Under the pieces are notes generated by a model, which saw only the letters and a list, made by a program, of their open reading frames with translations, made no database searches and was not told the origin of the DNA. From positions 52,501 through 82,739 of the forward strand of contig JAHBMJ010002569.1 of assembly GCA_018398765.1 (NCBI GenBank): 30,239 nucleotides of DNA, given 5' to 3'. The position numbers and the translations under genes were made by a program. This DNA is from Chromera velia (lineage: Eukaryota; Sar; Chromeraceae). Below, piece by piece: positions 8,681 through 20,974 of this stretch. The number at the start of each line of letters is the position of its first letter. Within the stretch, counting starts at the first letter, position 1.

Positions 8681-10850
8681 TTGCTTGCTTTTATCTTTAC
8701 CAGGTTCTCACTGGGCTTGCTCGCTTCCCTTCAACCTACTTCTTGCTTCGGTGCAACAGACACGATCGTTGAGGCGTCGATGGACCGATCCATCCTGTGG
8801 AGTGAGATGGATCGCTTCCTCGATGGGTCATCGTTTTTTTCTTCTTTCTTAATTATCCTTCCTTCCTCACTGCACCCACACGCAGGCAAGGCCTTTGTTC
8901 CCCTCTTTCGTCTCGATCAGCGGCTGAATGCTTGCAGGCAGGCAGGCCGACTGAAAGGAAGGCAGGAAAGAAGGAAGCGCCTGATGGAGCCATCGATCGA
9001 TCTATCGATTGACCGACCGACCATTGGAATGAATGAATGAATGAGTGCGTGCGTGCGGGCAGTCCTACTGGAAGGGTATGCAGGGAACCAGCCATCTCTG
9101 TCTGCAGGTAGGCGTATTCACTCGAGCATACATGCACCCATGCATGCAGCTAGGGCCAGACAGCAGCAGGGCCTTGGGAGCAACAACACAGAAAGGAAGG
9201 AAATCAGGCAGAGAGACTTGCCCCCCTTTTGATCCTTCCCATCATTCAGATGGATGGTTGGTTCCTTCGTTCGTTCGTGGACCCACCGGCGACAGTTTCG
9301 TCGTGGCGATCTGTCTCTCTCTCTCTGTCTGTTTTTCTCACTTTCATTTCCTTTCTTCTAGAATTGTTTGGGAGTTTGTGTGTTACATGGGTTGTTTGCC
9401 TGGCTGCCTGTCCGGGGTTTGACTTTCAAAAAGAAAATCTTTTTTCTTTAATTTCGCAGCCTCCCGCTCCACTGTTTCATCCATCCAGCTCAACCAAAGA
9501 GAGGAAGGGAGGGAGGGACAATTTACAAGTGCTGCCGTGTTGATGCGACTGGACACTGCCAGGTCAGATGTTCCGTTTATTTATTATCGGTCTCTGTAAG
9601 TCGACAGACACTTGGGTACTACTAGCGGCTTGCCTCGCTCGCTTCCACACATTATTTTGAATCTACGTCCGTCCCTTCTTTTTCTCTTCATCCGATTCTT
9701 TCGCCTTCTTGTCTTGTGCGTGCTTTGCATGCATGGATTGAAACCTGTTTTTCAATTAGTGATGCGCCTTTGCACACTCACTGCTTGAATAAATAATGAA
9801 CGCACAAAAAAGGGAAGAAAAGGAGCAAAACCAGCGAGCAAGGCATTGAATGCATTCTGCGCGTTTCATCGTGAACCGACTAAGCATTTGCGGGACATAG
9901 TAAGGCAGCATCAGGACAAAAATCAGTAGAAAGAAAAAGAGGAAGCAAGAAAGAAGGAAAGAAGGAAAGACTGAGGATCGAATTGATCGAGTGACTGCCG
10001 AAGATGGTGCCGGACGTTTCGACATTCAGGGTGCTGTGGAAGTGCGCACTTTCCCTTAGTTGACATAATATATCTTTTGTCTTCTCATCTCTTTTCCATC
10101 CCTTCACCACCGGCTTCAACAAAAAGAAAAAAAAAATGGAGGGAGGGAGAACTCCTCGCGTCGTTGTACTTGTTGTGTTAGAGGAGAAAATCCACACCTT
10201 CACCCAGCTCTCCATTGATTTGTTCAAAGATGAACGTTGGCAAACGAATCAAGGTTTCCCCCTTTTCCTTTCTCTTTCCGACCTTCTCGGATGCCCCACA
10301 GACACGGCTCTCTTCCTCTCGAAATAAATCTGACAGACAGGTAACATTCCTTCCTTCCTTCCTCTTGGCTCGACCCAAAAAACCTCCCTCCCTTCGACAG
10401 CTAAAAAAGCGACCATCTTTTGTTCTCTTGCAATGGGTCCCCTCCCTACCCCAAATTCCCCTCCGTTGTTGTTCATTTTCTCGATTTCTTTCTTTCCCTG
10501 CAAGTTGCCTCCAGTCGGCTTGGCAGAGCGATCTCCTGGAAGGAGGCAGGGGGCGGGTTCCGGATGAGCAGAGGCTTGCAAGCCGTGAAGGCAAAGGACA
10601 TGTTTTTCATTGTTTAATGGGGCTGGAGGAAGAGGGGGGGCGGGACAGCGAAAGGTCAGTCAGTAAAAGGAAGCATGGAAGAAAAGCCCTGATCGGCTGG
10701 CCTACCAGGACAATTAAGTGAGTTGGTGAGTGAGTGGATTGGCCAGCGGCGAGGGGCAACAGACGTAATTCAGCGAAGAGAAAAAAAAGGCTGGAAAGAA
10801 AGGACAAGTCAATCAACGGTCGGGGGCCACAGGCAGGCAAACAGAAAATA

Positions 10851-10920
10851 GAAAGAAAGAAAGAAAGAAAGAAAGAAGGAAGGAAGGAAGGATGGAAAGA
10901 AAGAAAGAAAGAAAGAAAGA
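10851..10920. repeat. (GAAA)n/(GGAA)n microsatellite
   Basis: Seventy bases of GAAA units, then GGAA units, then GAAA units again, with one GGAT interruption. It is strictly purine on the plus strand except for that T. Confidence 0.9.
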
Positions 10921-11170
10921 TGGACGAACATCGAAGTCGTCAACAAACCTTCACATACAGAAAGACATACAAAGAGACGGTCGGGAACAGCAAATCACAT
11001 GCAAGCAAGGCAACCGAACCGCAAGTTTCGCATCTATTTCGAATTCGATGGAGCAAATCAGATGGAATGAATGTCCAGGGATGGACGGGTGCCGGACAGC
11101 GGAGAGAGACGGATAAGTGACGGAGAAGGGGCTTGAGAGCCTCTGGCAGCAACACGCAAAAAGATGAAAA

Positions 11171-11195
11171 GAAGGAAGGAAGGAAGGAAGGAAGG
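11171..11195. repeat. (GGAA)n microsatellite
   Basis: About six GAAG/GGAA units in a row, followed by an A run. Confidence 0.8.
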
Positions 11196-11383
11196 AAAAA
11201 CACCATAAGTCATTGGAAGACTTGTACGAAGGGACTCACTCAGGAAGGCGAAGGAGGATGCAAACTTGACAGATCGATCCCCTGCTTTCTTTCTTTTTTT
11301 TTCGATCTTCTCTCTCGACTGCTGTCTGATGATCGAAACGATCGACGCATGAGAACTCGATAAGATGGGATTGATGCTTTTTC

Positions 11384-11455
11384 TTTTTTTCCTTCGATTA
11401 ATCTGTCAGTCAGTCGGCTTTTTTTTCTTCCATTAGTCTGTCAGTCAGTCGGCTT
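11384..11455. repeat. Tandem duplication of about 36 nt
   Basis: Two adjacent copies each have a T-rich start followed by ATTARTCTGTCAGTCAGTCG. The 18 bases CTGTCAGTCAGTCGGCTT are identical in the two copies. Confidence 0.75.
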
Positions 11456-11480
11456 CACTCCCTCCTTGCGTTGAGTTGAT

Positions 11481-11514
11481 CTTTCTTTCTCTCTCTCTCT
11501 CTCTCTCTCTCTCC
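11481..11514. repeat. (CT)n microsatellite
   Basis: About 15 CT units following CTTT units, ending in a C run. Confidence 0.9.
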
Positions 11515-12972
11515 CCCCTTCTGTCTCTCCCCCTCCCTTTCTTCCCGGACCCCATCTTCCTCCTGCCACTCGTTCTTTCTTTGCAACTACATACCCCGTC
11601 CTTTCAGGCTTCAATTCAAAACAGCGAAGCCGACGGAGTGAAAATCTGTCCGAGAGCCAGAAAAAAGGAGCAAGCCGACGCTTCCCACCTGCCTCTACCT
11701 CTACTGAGCATGCCTTCAAGCCCTTCTTTCTCTCTGTTTCCTTTCCTCCTCTCTCCCATTGCATTCGCTCGACAATGACCGACAGAGAGAGAGAGGCGCA
11801 CCCATCCCAAGAAGAGTGTTTTGAGTGAGGAACTGAAGAGACAAAAACGTCTGAGCCTGTTGTGATAAATCATCGTATGCGCAAGTGGAAAGAAGAGAGG
11901 AAGGACATATCCTTCCCAGTTCCTCCACTCGGCCTCTTTCATGATTGAAATTAGTTTTTCACGTTCTTGAAATTTTCAAACAACAACCAGATCGAACCAT
12001 GCGGCCAGTCCGTCGCATCTCGGCTCAGACCCTCTCCGTCAATCCATTTACAAAGACGCTCATGAATGCATCGGACAGGCAGGCAGTCAGCCACACACCC
12101 CATAGGGTAACCTTGAGGAGCAGCGCGCGACCTTTATGGCCCACGCGCCTTCTGCATTCTTCCCTTCCTCCCCCACTTTCTGTTTTTATTCTCCAGACTC
12201 TTTGGTCTGCTGGCTCAAAGACAGCGGGGATCAAAAAATACACAGTAGAAGCAAAACGTAAATTCTTTGTTTGCACGACGTACAGAAGAAACGGAGACGA
12301 AGAGAGTTCATGATATAGACAAGAGAGAGTGAAGAGGGAGGATGAATTGACTTAACCAAGCTTGAACCAGTGGGTGGAAGAAGAGGGAAGGAAGAGAGAA
12401 AGGTTTCCCTCCCTTTCTCCACAGAACAGAAAAACAAAAAATGAAGACTTATATGCAAAAAGAGAGTGAGTGAACATCCAAACACAGAAAGGAAAGGAGA
12501 AAGAAAGAATGAACGAAAGAGCGGGAGGAAATTTATCCTGACAAATCCACAAACCTCCCTACCTTCATTCATTGTTCCCAGTCGGTGCTTTTTTTTCTGA
12601 CTTCTGTCCATGTTGATTTGGGTGATTGATCACCCCCTCTCCTCGCTCCAACGAATGAAGGAAGAGAGGGAGACTTTTACCTTCTCCTCTTTCACAAAGA
12701 AAGACGAGAAAAAGATTGTGCGTCTGCAACTGTAACCGAGTTCATGAGTTAGTCTTCTGCTGTCTTCGCACAGAGAACGAAGCGTTGGCTCTCTCTCTTT
12801 CATTTTATACGGCGACATCGTGACACACACACAGACAGAAGCAAAAAACGTCCATCCATCAATCCTTTAATTCTCCATCTTGCAGTCCGCCGGCATGCCT
12901 GTCATTGTTGTTCGTTTCTCTCCTCGCTTCCTTTGATCTTGCTCGCATCCACAACCCCTCCCTGAAAGGTCT

Positions 12973-12974
12973 CT

Positions 12975-13001
<27 letters not shown>
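12973..13001. repeat. (CA)n microsatellite
   Basis: About 14 CA units, followed by CGCACA. Confidence 0.9.
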
Positions 13002-13007
<6 letters not shown>

Positions 13008-14717
13008 CGAGGGAGACGGACAAAGAGGGAAAAATTTCATATATGAAGAAAGGATCGACGGAAGAAAAGAGTGTAAATGAATTCCACCAAAAGGAAGACA
13101 GAGAAAAATGGAGAAAGAAAACACAGACAGAAAGAAAGATAGATCAAGAGAGAAACTGCAAAACAAAGATCCACCCCGACTCAACCCGACCCCCTCGACC
13201 TACTCTTTTCAGATTCCGCAACGGTTTCTGATGAAAATTTTCCAAAAACACAACGACAAGAACAAAAAGTGAGAGAAACAAACCAGTCGCACTGACAGAA
13301 GTGCGAATGTACAATTCACGCATAAGCGAAGACAGACGGACGGACAGGACTGTAATTGATGGATGAACAAAAACAGAAAAGCAAGCAGGCACCGGAGGGA
13401 GCGGATGCAGATCTGGCTGGATGCTTTGCTGTGCGAATCTTCACACGGACCCCCTTTTTTCTCTCCCCCTCTTCCTTTTCCTTTGTGTGTTGCACTTGTC
13501 TCTTGGACCCGACACAGGCCTCACTCACTCATATACTTCCACACTCACTCTCTCTCATCATTTGCACAAGCAAGAAAGCGAGCAAACGACATAGAGGGAG
13601 AAAGACGTGCGAGCAGTCACATGAAAACTACCGGAAGGCGTTCGACGAAGTCCCTCCGCGATCCAACCAGTCACACACAGAGAGGGCGAGAGAGACATGC
13701 AGACGTGAAGAGAAAGAGAAAAAGAAAGAGAAAGAAGACGAACAACACACAGGCGCAGACAGATAGATAGATCGAAAGACAGACGGGAGATGAAGTTCTG
13801 ATCTGCAGAGTCCCTTTAAGGGATGCCCACCGAGGGGGAAGGGGAGAGACGAAATAGATAGAAGAAGAATATTACACAGCAGGTCGGTCGATCGGTCCGC
13901 AGAACCATCGAACGAGCCTTCTCAGATAACATAGGCAGGCAGAGAAACGAGAAAGAACGAACCACCAGGTGGAGAGAAGAAGAGGGACAGACGTCGTTGT
14001 TTCCTTTTCAAAGGTCAAGCCGCTGTCGCCCTGAGGGGGAAAAAAGAAAGACAAGAAACGGATCTTGTTCTTTCGCTTGTTGACACCCTGGCTCACTGAC
14101 AGACCAATTGACTGACTGGGTGGTCGCATTCTGATCCTTGCTGAAACGATTGAAAGGGAAGATCGACCCATCAATCGACCCAACGATATGTCAGCCGAGA
14201 CACGTCCCCACTCTTCGCAGCCTTCTCTCTCGTGTGACTTTTTCTTCTCCCCTCCCACGGATTCCTTCGTTTGTTTCCTTCTCCACCTTTCTTCCATACT
14301 TCTTCCCTTCACCGAAAGACCGGATCCTTATACAGCACTGCTCACTCGTCTGTCAACCAGACGCATTCCGGACTCCCTCACCAGTCGAAGCTTGCCGCAA
14401 TGACACAACTTCTTCCGGCTGCCGACGGACGACCGATTGTCCTTTCTCCCTCACGTCCTTCTCTCTTTCCTGAATTGTTTGACTGACCGACCTTGCTTGA
14501 AGGACAGAGGGTATGGAAGGAACAACGAGGAAAGAAACAACTTTGCGGATCTCACGTCTCGTCTGATGCAAAAGGAGAAAATGGATTCAGTCATTCCTGT
14601 GTGGTCGGCCACTTAGATTTTCACGTTCGTCTTTTCTTTCCAGCTCTTACTGATTATCGAAAGGTCGCACACATGGCACGTGCATTGCCACGCGGCTTGA
14701 AGCTGCCGTGTAGGACT

Positions 14718-14874
14718 TCACTCACTCACTCACTCACGCACGCACTCACTCACGCACGCACTCACTCACTCACTCACTCACTCACGCACGCACGCACGCA
14801 CGCACTCACTCACGCACGCACGCACTCACTCACGCACGCACGCACGCACGCACGCACGCACTCACTCACTCACA
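14718..14874. repeat. Compound (CACT)n/(CACG)n microsatellite, about 39 units
   Basis: About 156 bases made only of the two tetramers ACTC-type and ACGC-type, arranged in alternating blocks of different lengths. Because the units are 4 nt, all three frames read as 4-residue repeats (such as THSLTHAL), so the long frame through it is not evidence of coding. Confidence 0.9.
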
Positions 14875-17800
14875 AAGACAGAGGACCAACATCCGAAGAA
14901 ATGAAGCGGCGGTTGCAGATTCATTGTAGCCGTTCTTGTTCGCTTTCTCTTTCTTTTTCTTCCTTTATTTTATTTATTGTTCTTTCTTTGTCAGCACACG
15001 CACGCAAGCAGATCGACTTGCAATACCACCAGGCATGAGACGAATTCCCCAATGGCAACTACAGCTCACCAAAGGAGAGGGCAAAGACGGCGAGGATCGA
15101 GCGTGAAGCCGAATCATTGTAGTCGCGCGTTCGCGTCTCGCCACTCCCCGATGAAAGCACATGAGAGAGAGAGCATCCACCCGACAGGAATGGACAGCAA
15201 AGAAAGAAGGTTGAGAGAGAACGAGAAAAGGAAAGGAAAAAGGTCTGTCTTCAACAAAAGAATAAGAATGTTGGAAAAGAAGAGCGAAAGAAAGGTAGAA
15301 AGACGTCCTCCACCGATTCGACTTGACACGCACACAGTCACACACCACCTAGAGCCACAAACAGAGAATAATTTGAGGGAGAAACGAGGGCAGGTTGGTT
15401 GAAGAAAGAAAGAAGAAAAAGACGAACGAACGTTTGATTGTTTCTTCTCATTCTGCTTCGTTCTTTCTTGTGCTGCACACGTGCAGCATGCAAACATTCT
15501 ATTTACTTATTTGGAACAGTACTTTTCTGGTTCTCCCAAACATTCAAATCAAATGAAACCTTCCAACAAGGAACGTACGAAGGGACGAGGAAAACGACCG
15601 AAAGGGAGAGGAAGAGGGAGACTGAAGAGAGGACTTTCTCCTTACAGTACTGCCCTTCCGACACCCATCTCGCCCCTGTCATGTTAACCGATCGCCCCAC
15701 TGCATACATGTTGCTGCAGTATGTTGGCTGGCACGCGTCTTCATTATCGGCTTCCTTCCTTCGCACCAGAGGCAAAAATGACACACAGACAGCTGTCCCT
15801 TTTCTCGTAAACCTCCGTCTTCCTCTTCCTTTTGCCTTTTATGCTTTTGTGTTTGTTCACCCGTGAGATGAACAAACCAAGGGAGGAACGAAACAGGGGT
15901 GGGTCTGGCGAGAGAAACCAAACAGTCCCTCTCTCCCCCCCCGCGACTCCCGGAGGCTGTCTTGCAGAAGTCCTCCTCCCTCTTTTCTTGCTTTCTTCTC
16001 GAATTCCTCCGCCCTTTTCCCTTGCCCTCTCTCTCCAGCATGACCATTCTTTTTTTCTTTCTTTCTTTGAAGCGGCTCTCCCTTTGGCACTGCCTCTCGA
16101 CTGCCCTTTTCCCTCCGCATGCCTCCATTCTTTACAAACAAATCTCGCCAGGCAGGCAGGGCAACGAGTAGGCAAGCAGGCAGTTGTTCCGGTGGGAAGG
16201 ATACATTCGTTACTGTCAGGTGCTCTCTCCTTCCCCCTATCTTCCGCGAAAGCGAGGAAAGGAAAGGAAAGAAAGAAAGGAAGACCCGTCCCCCCAAACC
16301 GCTCCGTGGTGTCTGTTCTTTTACAGGCCAGCGGAAGGATGGTTGGTTTCTTAAACATTTTTTTTCTTAAACATTTCTTTTCGTTCGTCATTGCTGTCCG
16401 TCACACCGTCAAGGGAAGAGAACAGAACGGTAGAATTGGAGAAGGCGCTCTCTCTCCCCCTCCCCCTCCCACATATTTATGTGTTTGGAAGATGGAGAGG
16501 GATAATGGAGGGGACGTTCATTCTTCATCTTGATAGAGATCAGAGAGCCCAAAGGAAGGAAGCGGAAGGGTGGAAGGCGCGGAAGAGGCGGAGGGAGGAA
16601 GGTGGAAAGAAGGGAAGAGGCGGGTGAAGGTGAGCAAAGAAAATTAAAACAAATGCAAGGGCAGGAAAAGAGGTGTAAGCCATCTGGCTTGAAGTTGAGT
16701 GTACTAATTTCGGTCGTCCCCCCTGCCAGTTCGTCATTTGCTCCGCAAGGGAAGCTGCGGTTCTTCTTGAGGACCTCCAGATTTCTGTCTTGATGCATCT
16801 CACCTTTCTTTTCATTTTCACTTCTTTCAAACGAAGAAGGATGAAAGGAAGACGAGAAAAAACGCGAAGAGCGAGGTCATTCCTTGCATCGTTCACTTCA
16901 CTTGTTTTTCAGTCCTCGCCTTCCCTCCATTCCACAAGAAAACAAACCAAACACCTTCCGTGCCTCCTTTTTTTACAGACAGAGAGCGCACACGCTTTCA
17001 TTTTTCTTTTTCTTCTCCTCCGGCGATTCCCGAATTGATTTCTTTCAGTCCATCAATCATCTTATTTATTTATTCATTCATTCATCCATGCATTGGTAAG
17101 CTTTTTCGTTCCTACCGGGTAAGAATGCGATGAGTTGAAATCGATGAGAGAACTACGGGAGCCCGCGCCCTTCCTTGAGGGACTGGGTCGCGTTGTCTCC
17201 CCAACAAGACTTCGCAAAAGAAACAGACAGTTTCTCTCTCGCGGTCTTTGGATTCCAACTTTCGTCTCTTCTCCCTTCTCGTCTCCTCTCTCTCTCTTTC
17301 CATGCTTCGACACGGTCACTCCCCACCCCCCTCCCCTCCCATCCCACCCCACCCCACCTGACTATAATCAATTGTCTTTCCCCTGAACTCCCCATTGTAC
17401 ATGCACACACACACACACATGCAGAGAGAGGAGAGGAGACACCATGCAGGTGCGTGCGTCGACACATGAGGGGGTGCAAAAACGCGACGTCCACCCATCA
17501 GCTTCTTCGTGCATGTGCATATGAGTTCATTCATTCCTTCAGCTAGTCGTTCGTCCATGCATCGAATGAGTGAGTGAGTCGGACTAGAGGATCCTTCCCG
17601 GGAGAAGAAGGGACCGGATCCTTCGGAAAGGGAAAAGTGAGTGTGGAGGAGAGTGTGTGTGTGGTGTAGTGATTGCATGGTTGTGTTTTTGCTTGGGGGG
17701 GAGACGGGGTTGGAAGGAGGAGAGGGAGAAACAGAGACGCACTTTTGCGCACACAGATCCACACAATTAGGCAAACCGAGGGAGGGAAGGCAAAACGACT

Positions 17801-19368
17801 GACCACACGGCGGGAAGTCATTGATTGATAAGTCGCGCCTACACTCGCCCGCCCGCCCACACGCACGGGAAGGGAAACAGAAGAAAAGAAAAGGACAGAA
17901 GTGCTGCGACGGGAGGATGCGAAAGAAGGAAGCACGGACTGCGCCATCTCACACTCCCTTTCGAACCCCTCTTGTGAAAGCTCGACTGAGTGAGTGAACG
18001 TCGACAATGAGAGGCAGAAAGGAGAGAGAAACCACTCAGCAAGCAAGCGAGCAAGCCAGCAAGCTTTCGTGGATGGAAAGTGAAGGCACCATCCGAGGGT
18101 CATGCGAGCGTTTGTTTCGGCTTGCGGTTCACTTGAAAGGCCCAAGTCGTGCTGTGACAATGCCTCGCTGCTCCGGCGCGACCAGACTTGGTCTCTCTAT
18201 CACTCGCTCTCGCTCTTGCTCCACCCTCATTTTCTTTCTCTGCTTGAACGAACGCAATTGATTTCTCCAGCCCCCCTTCAAATCCTCCTCCGCCATCTTC
18301 CTTAAGTCCTTCTGTTCTTCCCTTTGTATCCTTCTTACTTCCTTACTTCCCTCCTTCCTTCTTTTTTGCACCGTCTCTCGTCGCGTTTGTTTGAAAATTC
18401 ACGATGAAAAGAAGTCCGGAAGGGAGAAAGAATTTACCTTTCTTGCAATTACAGTTGATTGACTGGTGTCTCGTTTTCCCTCTTTCTTTCCGCCATGATG
18501 TCTTTCAGCCAAACAGGTTCCAACTCTCCTTGCTTGTCAATGCAAAAACAAGAAAAGGAAGAAAAGAGAGCAAAGGAGGGGCTCCAGAGGACTCTCTCTT
18601 TCCTTTTCGCGCGAACTTTTCTTTTTGTCAACGCGCTGCGAAAACGAGAGGAGAGTGATAAACCTGCAGGATTGATTCATTATGGGAACAGAAAAGGGGG
18701 GGCCAGATAGAAGGATGGAGGGGAAAAGAGAGTTTGAAGCCATCAGAGGACTTACTTTTTCACCGTTCACTAGCTGTTATTTCTTTTCCTTCCTTCCCTC
18801 CCCCGACAGAGAGGGACGCTGTTGATTCAAGGAGGTGAATTTCTTTTTCTTATTGTTCTTGGCTTTCTTTGTCTTTTTCTTCTCTTCTCATCTTTATGTT
18901 TTCTGGTGAGGTCTGAGGGCGTGGGAGAGATCTGTTCATCTCTCCCTGCTTGCTGCTCATCCCTCATCATCCTTTTCCTCTTCCCCTTTCTCTTTCTGCA
19001 CCTTGTTCGACTGATACAGTTGCCAGCCAAATAATCAAGGAAGGAAGAGTCCGTTACCCCTGCTTATTTTTATCAAACACCTTTTCCTCTTCTCTCTTCC
19101 CTTACGTGACATCGACAATCAATTATGGACTAGCTAACAAGCCGAGCTCTTTTCATCAATCTTTCTTCCGCTGATCTGTCTGCCTTCAGACAAATCTCTT
19201 CCCTTCACCGCAAGGCTCGACTGGTTAGTGTAATCCATTTAACAGTTGGACAAAAAAGAGAATGAAACGAAAAGGCACTGACTGCATGTGCATTGATGCG
19301 TCTCTCTTCACTCACCGTGGGACGGAACAGGGGTAGGTCGTGCCGAAAAAATGAATGAATGCGTGAGT

Positions 19369-19408
19369 GGATGGATGGATGGATGGATGGATGGATGGAT
19401 GGATGGAT
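19369..19408. repeat. (GGAT)n microsatellite
   Basis: Ten GGAT units preceded by GAAT units. Confidence 0.9.
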
Positions 19409-20681
19409 GAGTGATTGTGAGAGTGAACGAACGCACTGTCAGAAGACCACCCGAACTGAAAGAACAAAACAAATCAAAAAGGGGATCGAGAGGGGGGGGG
19501 AGGCCAAAAATCCTCCCATGCAGCCAGATCTTCTAGTGGCGGGAGAAAAGGCAGGACGAAGCGTCGAACGAAAGGACAGGTTAGCATTAAGAGGGAAGGA
19601 TTGAATGGAGGCGGTCTCAGAGATTTCGGAAAACAAGAGCGCATTCACGCTCACCCCTCACCCCCTCCGCTTCTCCGACCCTCCAAACAAACACAGGAAG
19701 GAAGCTACTGTCGGTCGGGGAAAGAGGAAAGAGGGAAGAAAGGAAACTGCAGGGACTCAAATCGGTCGCCGAAGAATACGAATGACGGAAAGAAGCATCG
19801 ATGGCGAAACGGGCAGGGAACGGAAGGAGGGAGGGAAACGGAAGGAAGAAGTTCGATCGGTGGATTCAAATGAAGACAGTTAGTTGCATGGATAGGAGGA
19901 AGTATGGATGCATGGATGAGAGAGAAGACAGGAAAGACAAGAAGCAAGCCGGACGGCTCAGATCCTTGTCTGATTCATCGATCCATCCATCCATGTGTTG
20001 TTCATCGAGCAAGCAGCATCATCATAGAACAAGAGAGAGAAGACGGAAGCAGAGAAGAGAATGAATGACGAGATAAAAACAGTAACAGGAGGAGGGGGGA
20101 GAGAGAGAAGACAATTCACTGACAAAACACCTCAATGACATTCTTCCTCCTTTATTTCCATTTCGTCGGCCTCCGCATTCATCGAAAGAAGCCAAAGGAA
20201 ATTGATTCTGTCACTCATAATGCAAAAAACAAATAATGCGTCGAATCAAGGAGGAAAGAAAGGAGACGATGGAGGAGTCACCGACGGACCGTCTGAACGA
20301 ACCAACGAACGAACGAATGTATGAAAGACGGAGGACTTACGTAAGACTTCTGCAGAATGCAGCAAGGGAGCTTTGCTTCCTATCTTTTCATATCGAACAG
20401 CCAAAGACAGACGTCTGCATGTGTTGAGTGGGGGGGGGAGAAGAGAAAGAAGCAGACATGGAAGGGAAGGAAAAGAAAGGAGGAGGACGACGGTGCCGCC
20501 GGCCGTCAGACAGCCAAGTGGCAGCACTGAGGATGAACAAACAGAAACAAGCAGGTGAGGCAACATGTGGATGGACAAACAAACAGCCCCCCTTCCTTCC
20601 CGGCGGATGCAGTCGACATGCCAGGAAGGAAAGCGAAGGGACGGAAATAGAGGAAATTCGAAATCAGGTAGGTAGGACGGA

Positions 20682-20717
20682 AATTCATTCATTCTCTCTT
20701 TCATTCATTCATTCATC
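20682..20717. repeat. (TTCA)n microsatellite, interrupted
   Basis: ATTC units, a CTCTCTT interruption, then more ATTC units ending in CATCCATG. Confidence 0.8.
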
Positions 20718-20974
20718 CATGTATCCATATTTCAGTCGCTACACAGACCCAGATCTTTACGTACAGGGTGGTGTAGCTGCGAGGCTTTCCTTTTCTTACT
20801 TTCCTCCCTTCTCACCCAATTGCTCTTCGTGTCCATCCGTCCATGTTTCTTTTCTTTTCAACGACTTCTTCAATCGTTTGACGAGTAAAAAGCAGAATCC
20901 ATTCAATCATTTCAGGAACTCATTTTGAGCAATTACGACCTCCCCTTTCTCTCCAAAAGTGCGTGCGTCGCTAC

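Larger units (their letters stand above)
8681..13350. other. Low-complexity intergenic DNA, no gene recognised
   Basis: This is a mosaic of purine-rich and pyrimidine-rich blocks, (GAAT)n, (GGAA)n, (GAAA)n, (CT)n and (CA)n. Many frames of 60-170 codons exist on both strands, but their translations are compositionally biased (Ser/Leu/Phe or Lys/Arg/Glu) and conflict with each other. I could not support a gene or a splice chain here. Confidence 0.5.
13351..20974. other. Low-complexity intergenic DNA, no gene recognised
   Basis: This continues the same pattern: GA-rich and CT-rich blocks, ACTC/ACGC, GGAT and TTCA repeats, and short CA runs (for example 17402-17419). Several frames of 100-230 codons exist (for example at 15744-16533 on both strands). 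They overlap antiparallel and read as biased low-complexity protein. The last few hundred bases are downstream of the CCCH gene stop and may include its 3' UTR. Confidence 0.5.

Noticed and set aside
13872-14312. A 146-codon minus-strand frame
   Set aside because: It is basic, low-complexity translation with competing plus-strand frames and no recognised motif.
14718-14874. CRISPR-like array
   Set aside because: The units are contiguous tetramers with no spacers; this is a microsatellite.
14493-15038. A 181-codon plus-strand frame with SLTH/ARTH repeats
   Set aside because: The repeats come from a 4-nt microsatellite, which is open in every frame.
15744-16533. Overlapping 215- and 233-codon frames on opposite strands
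   Set aside because: Both have biased low-complexity composition, no domain and no convincing splice context.
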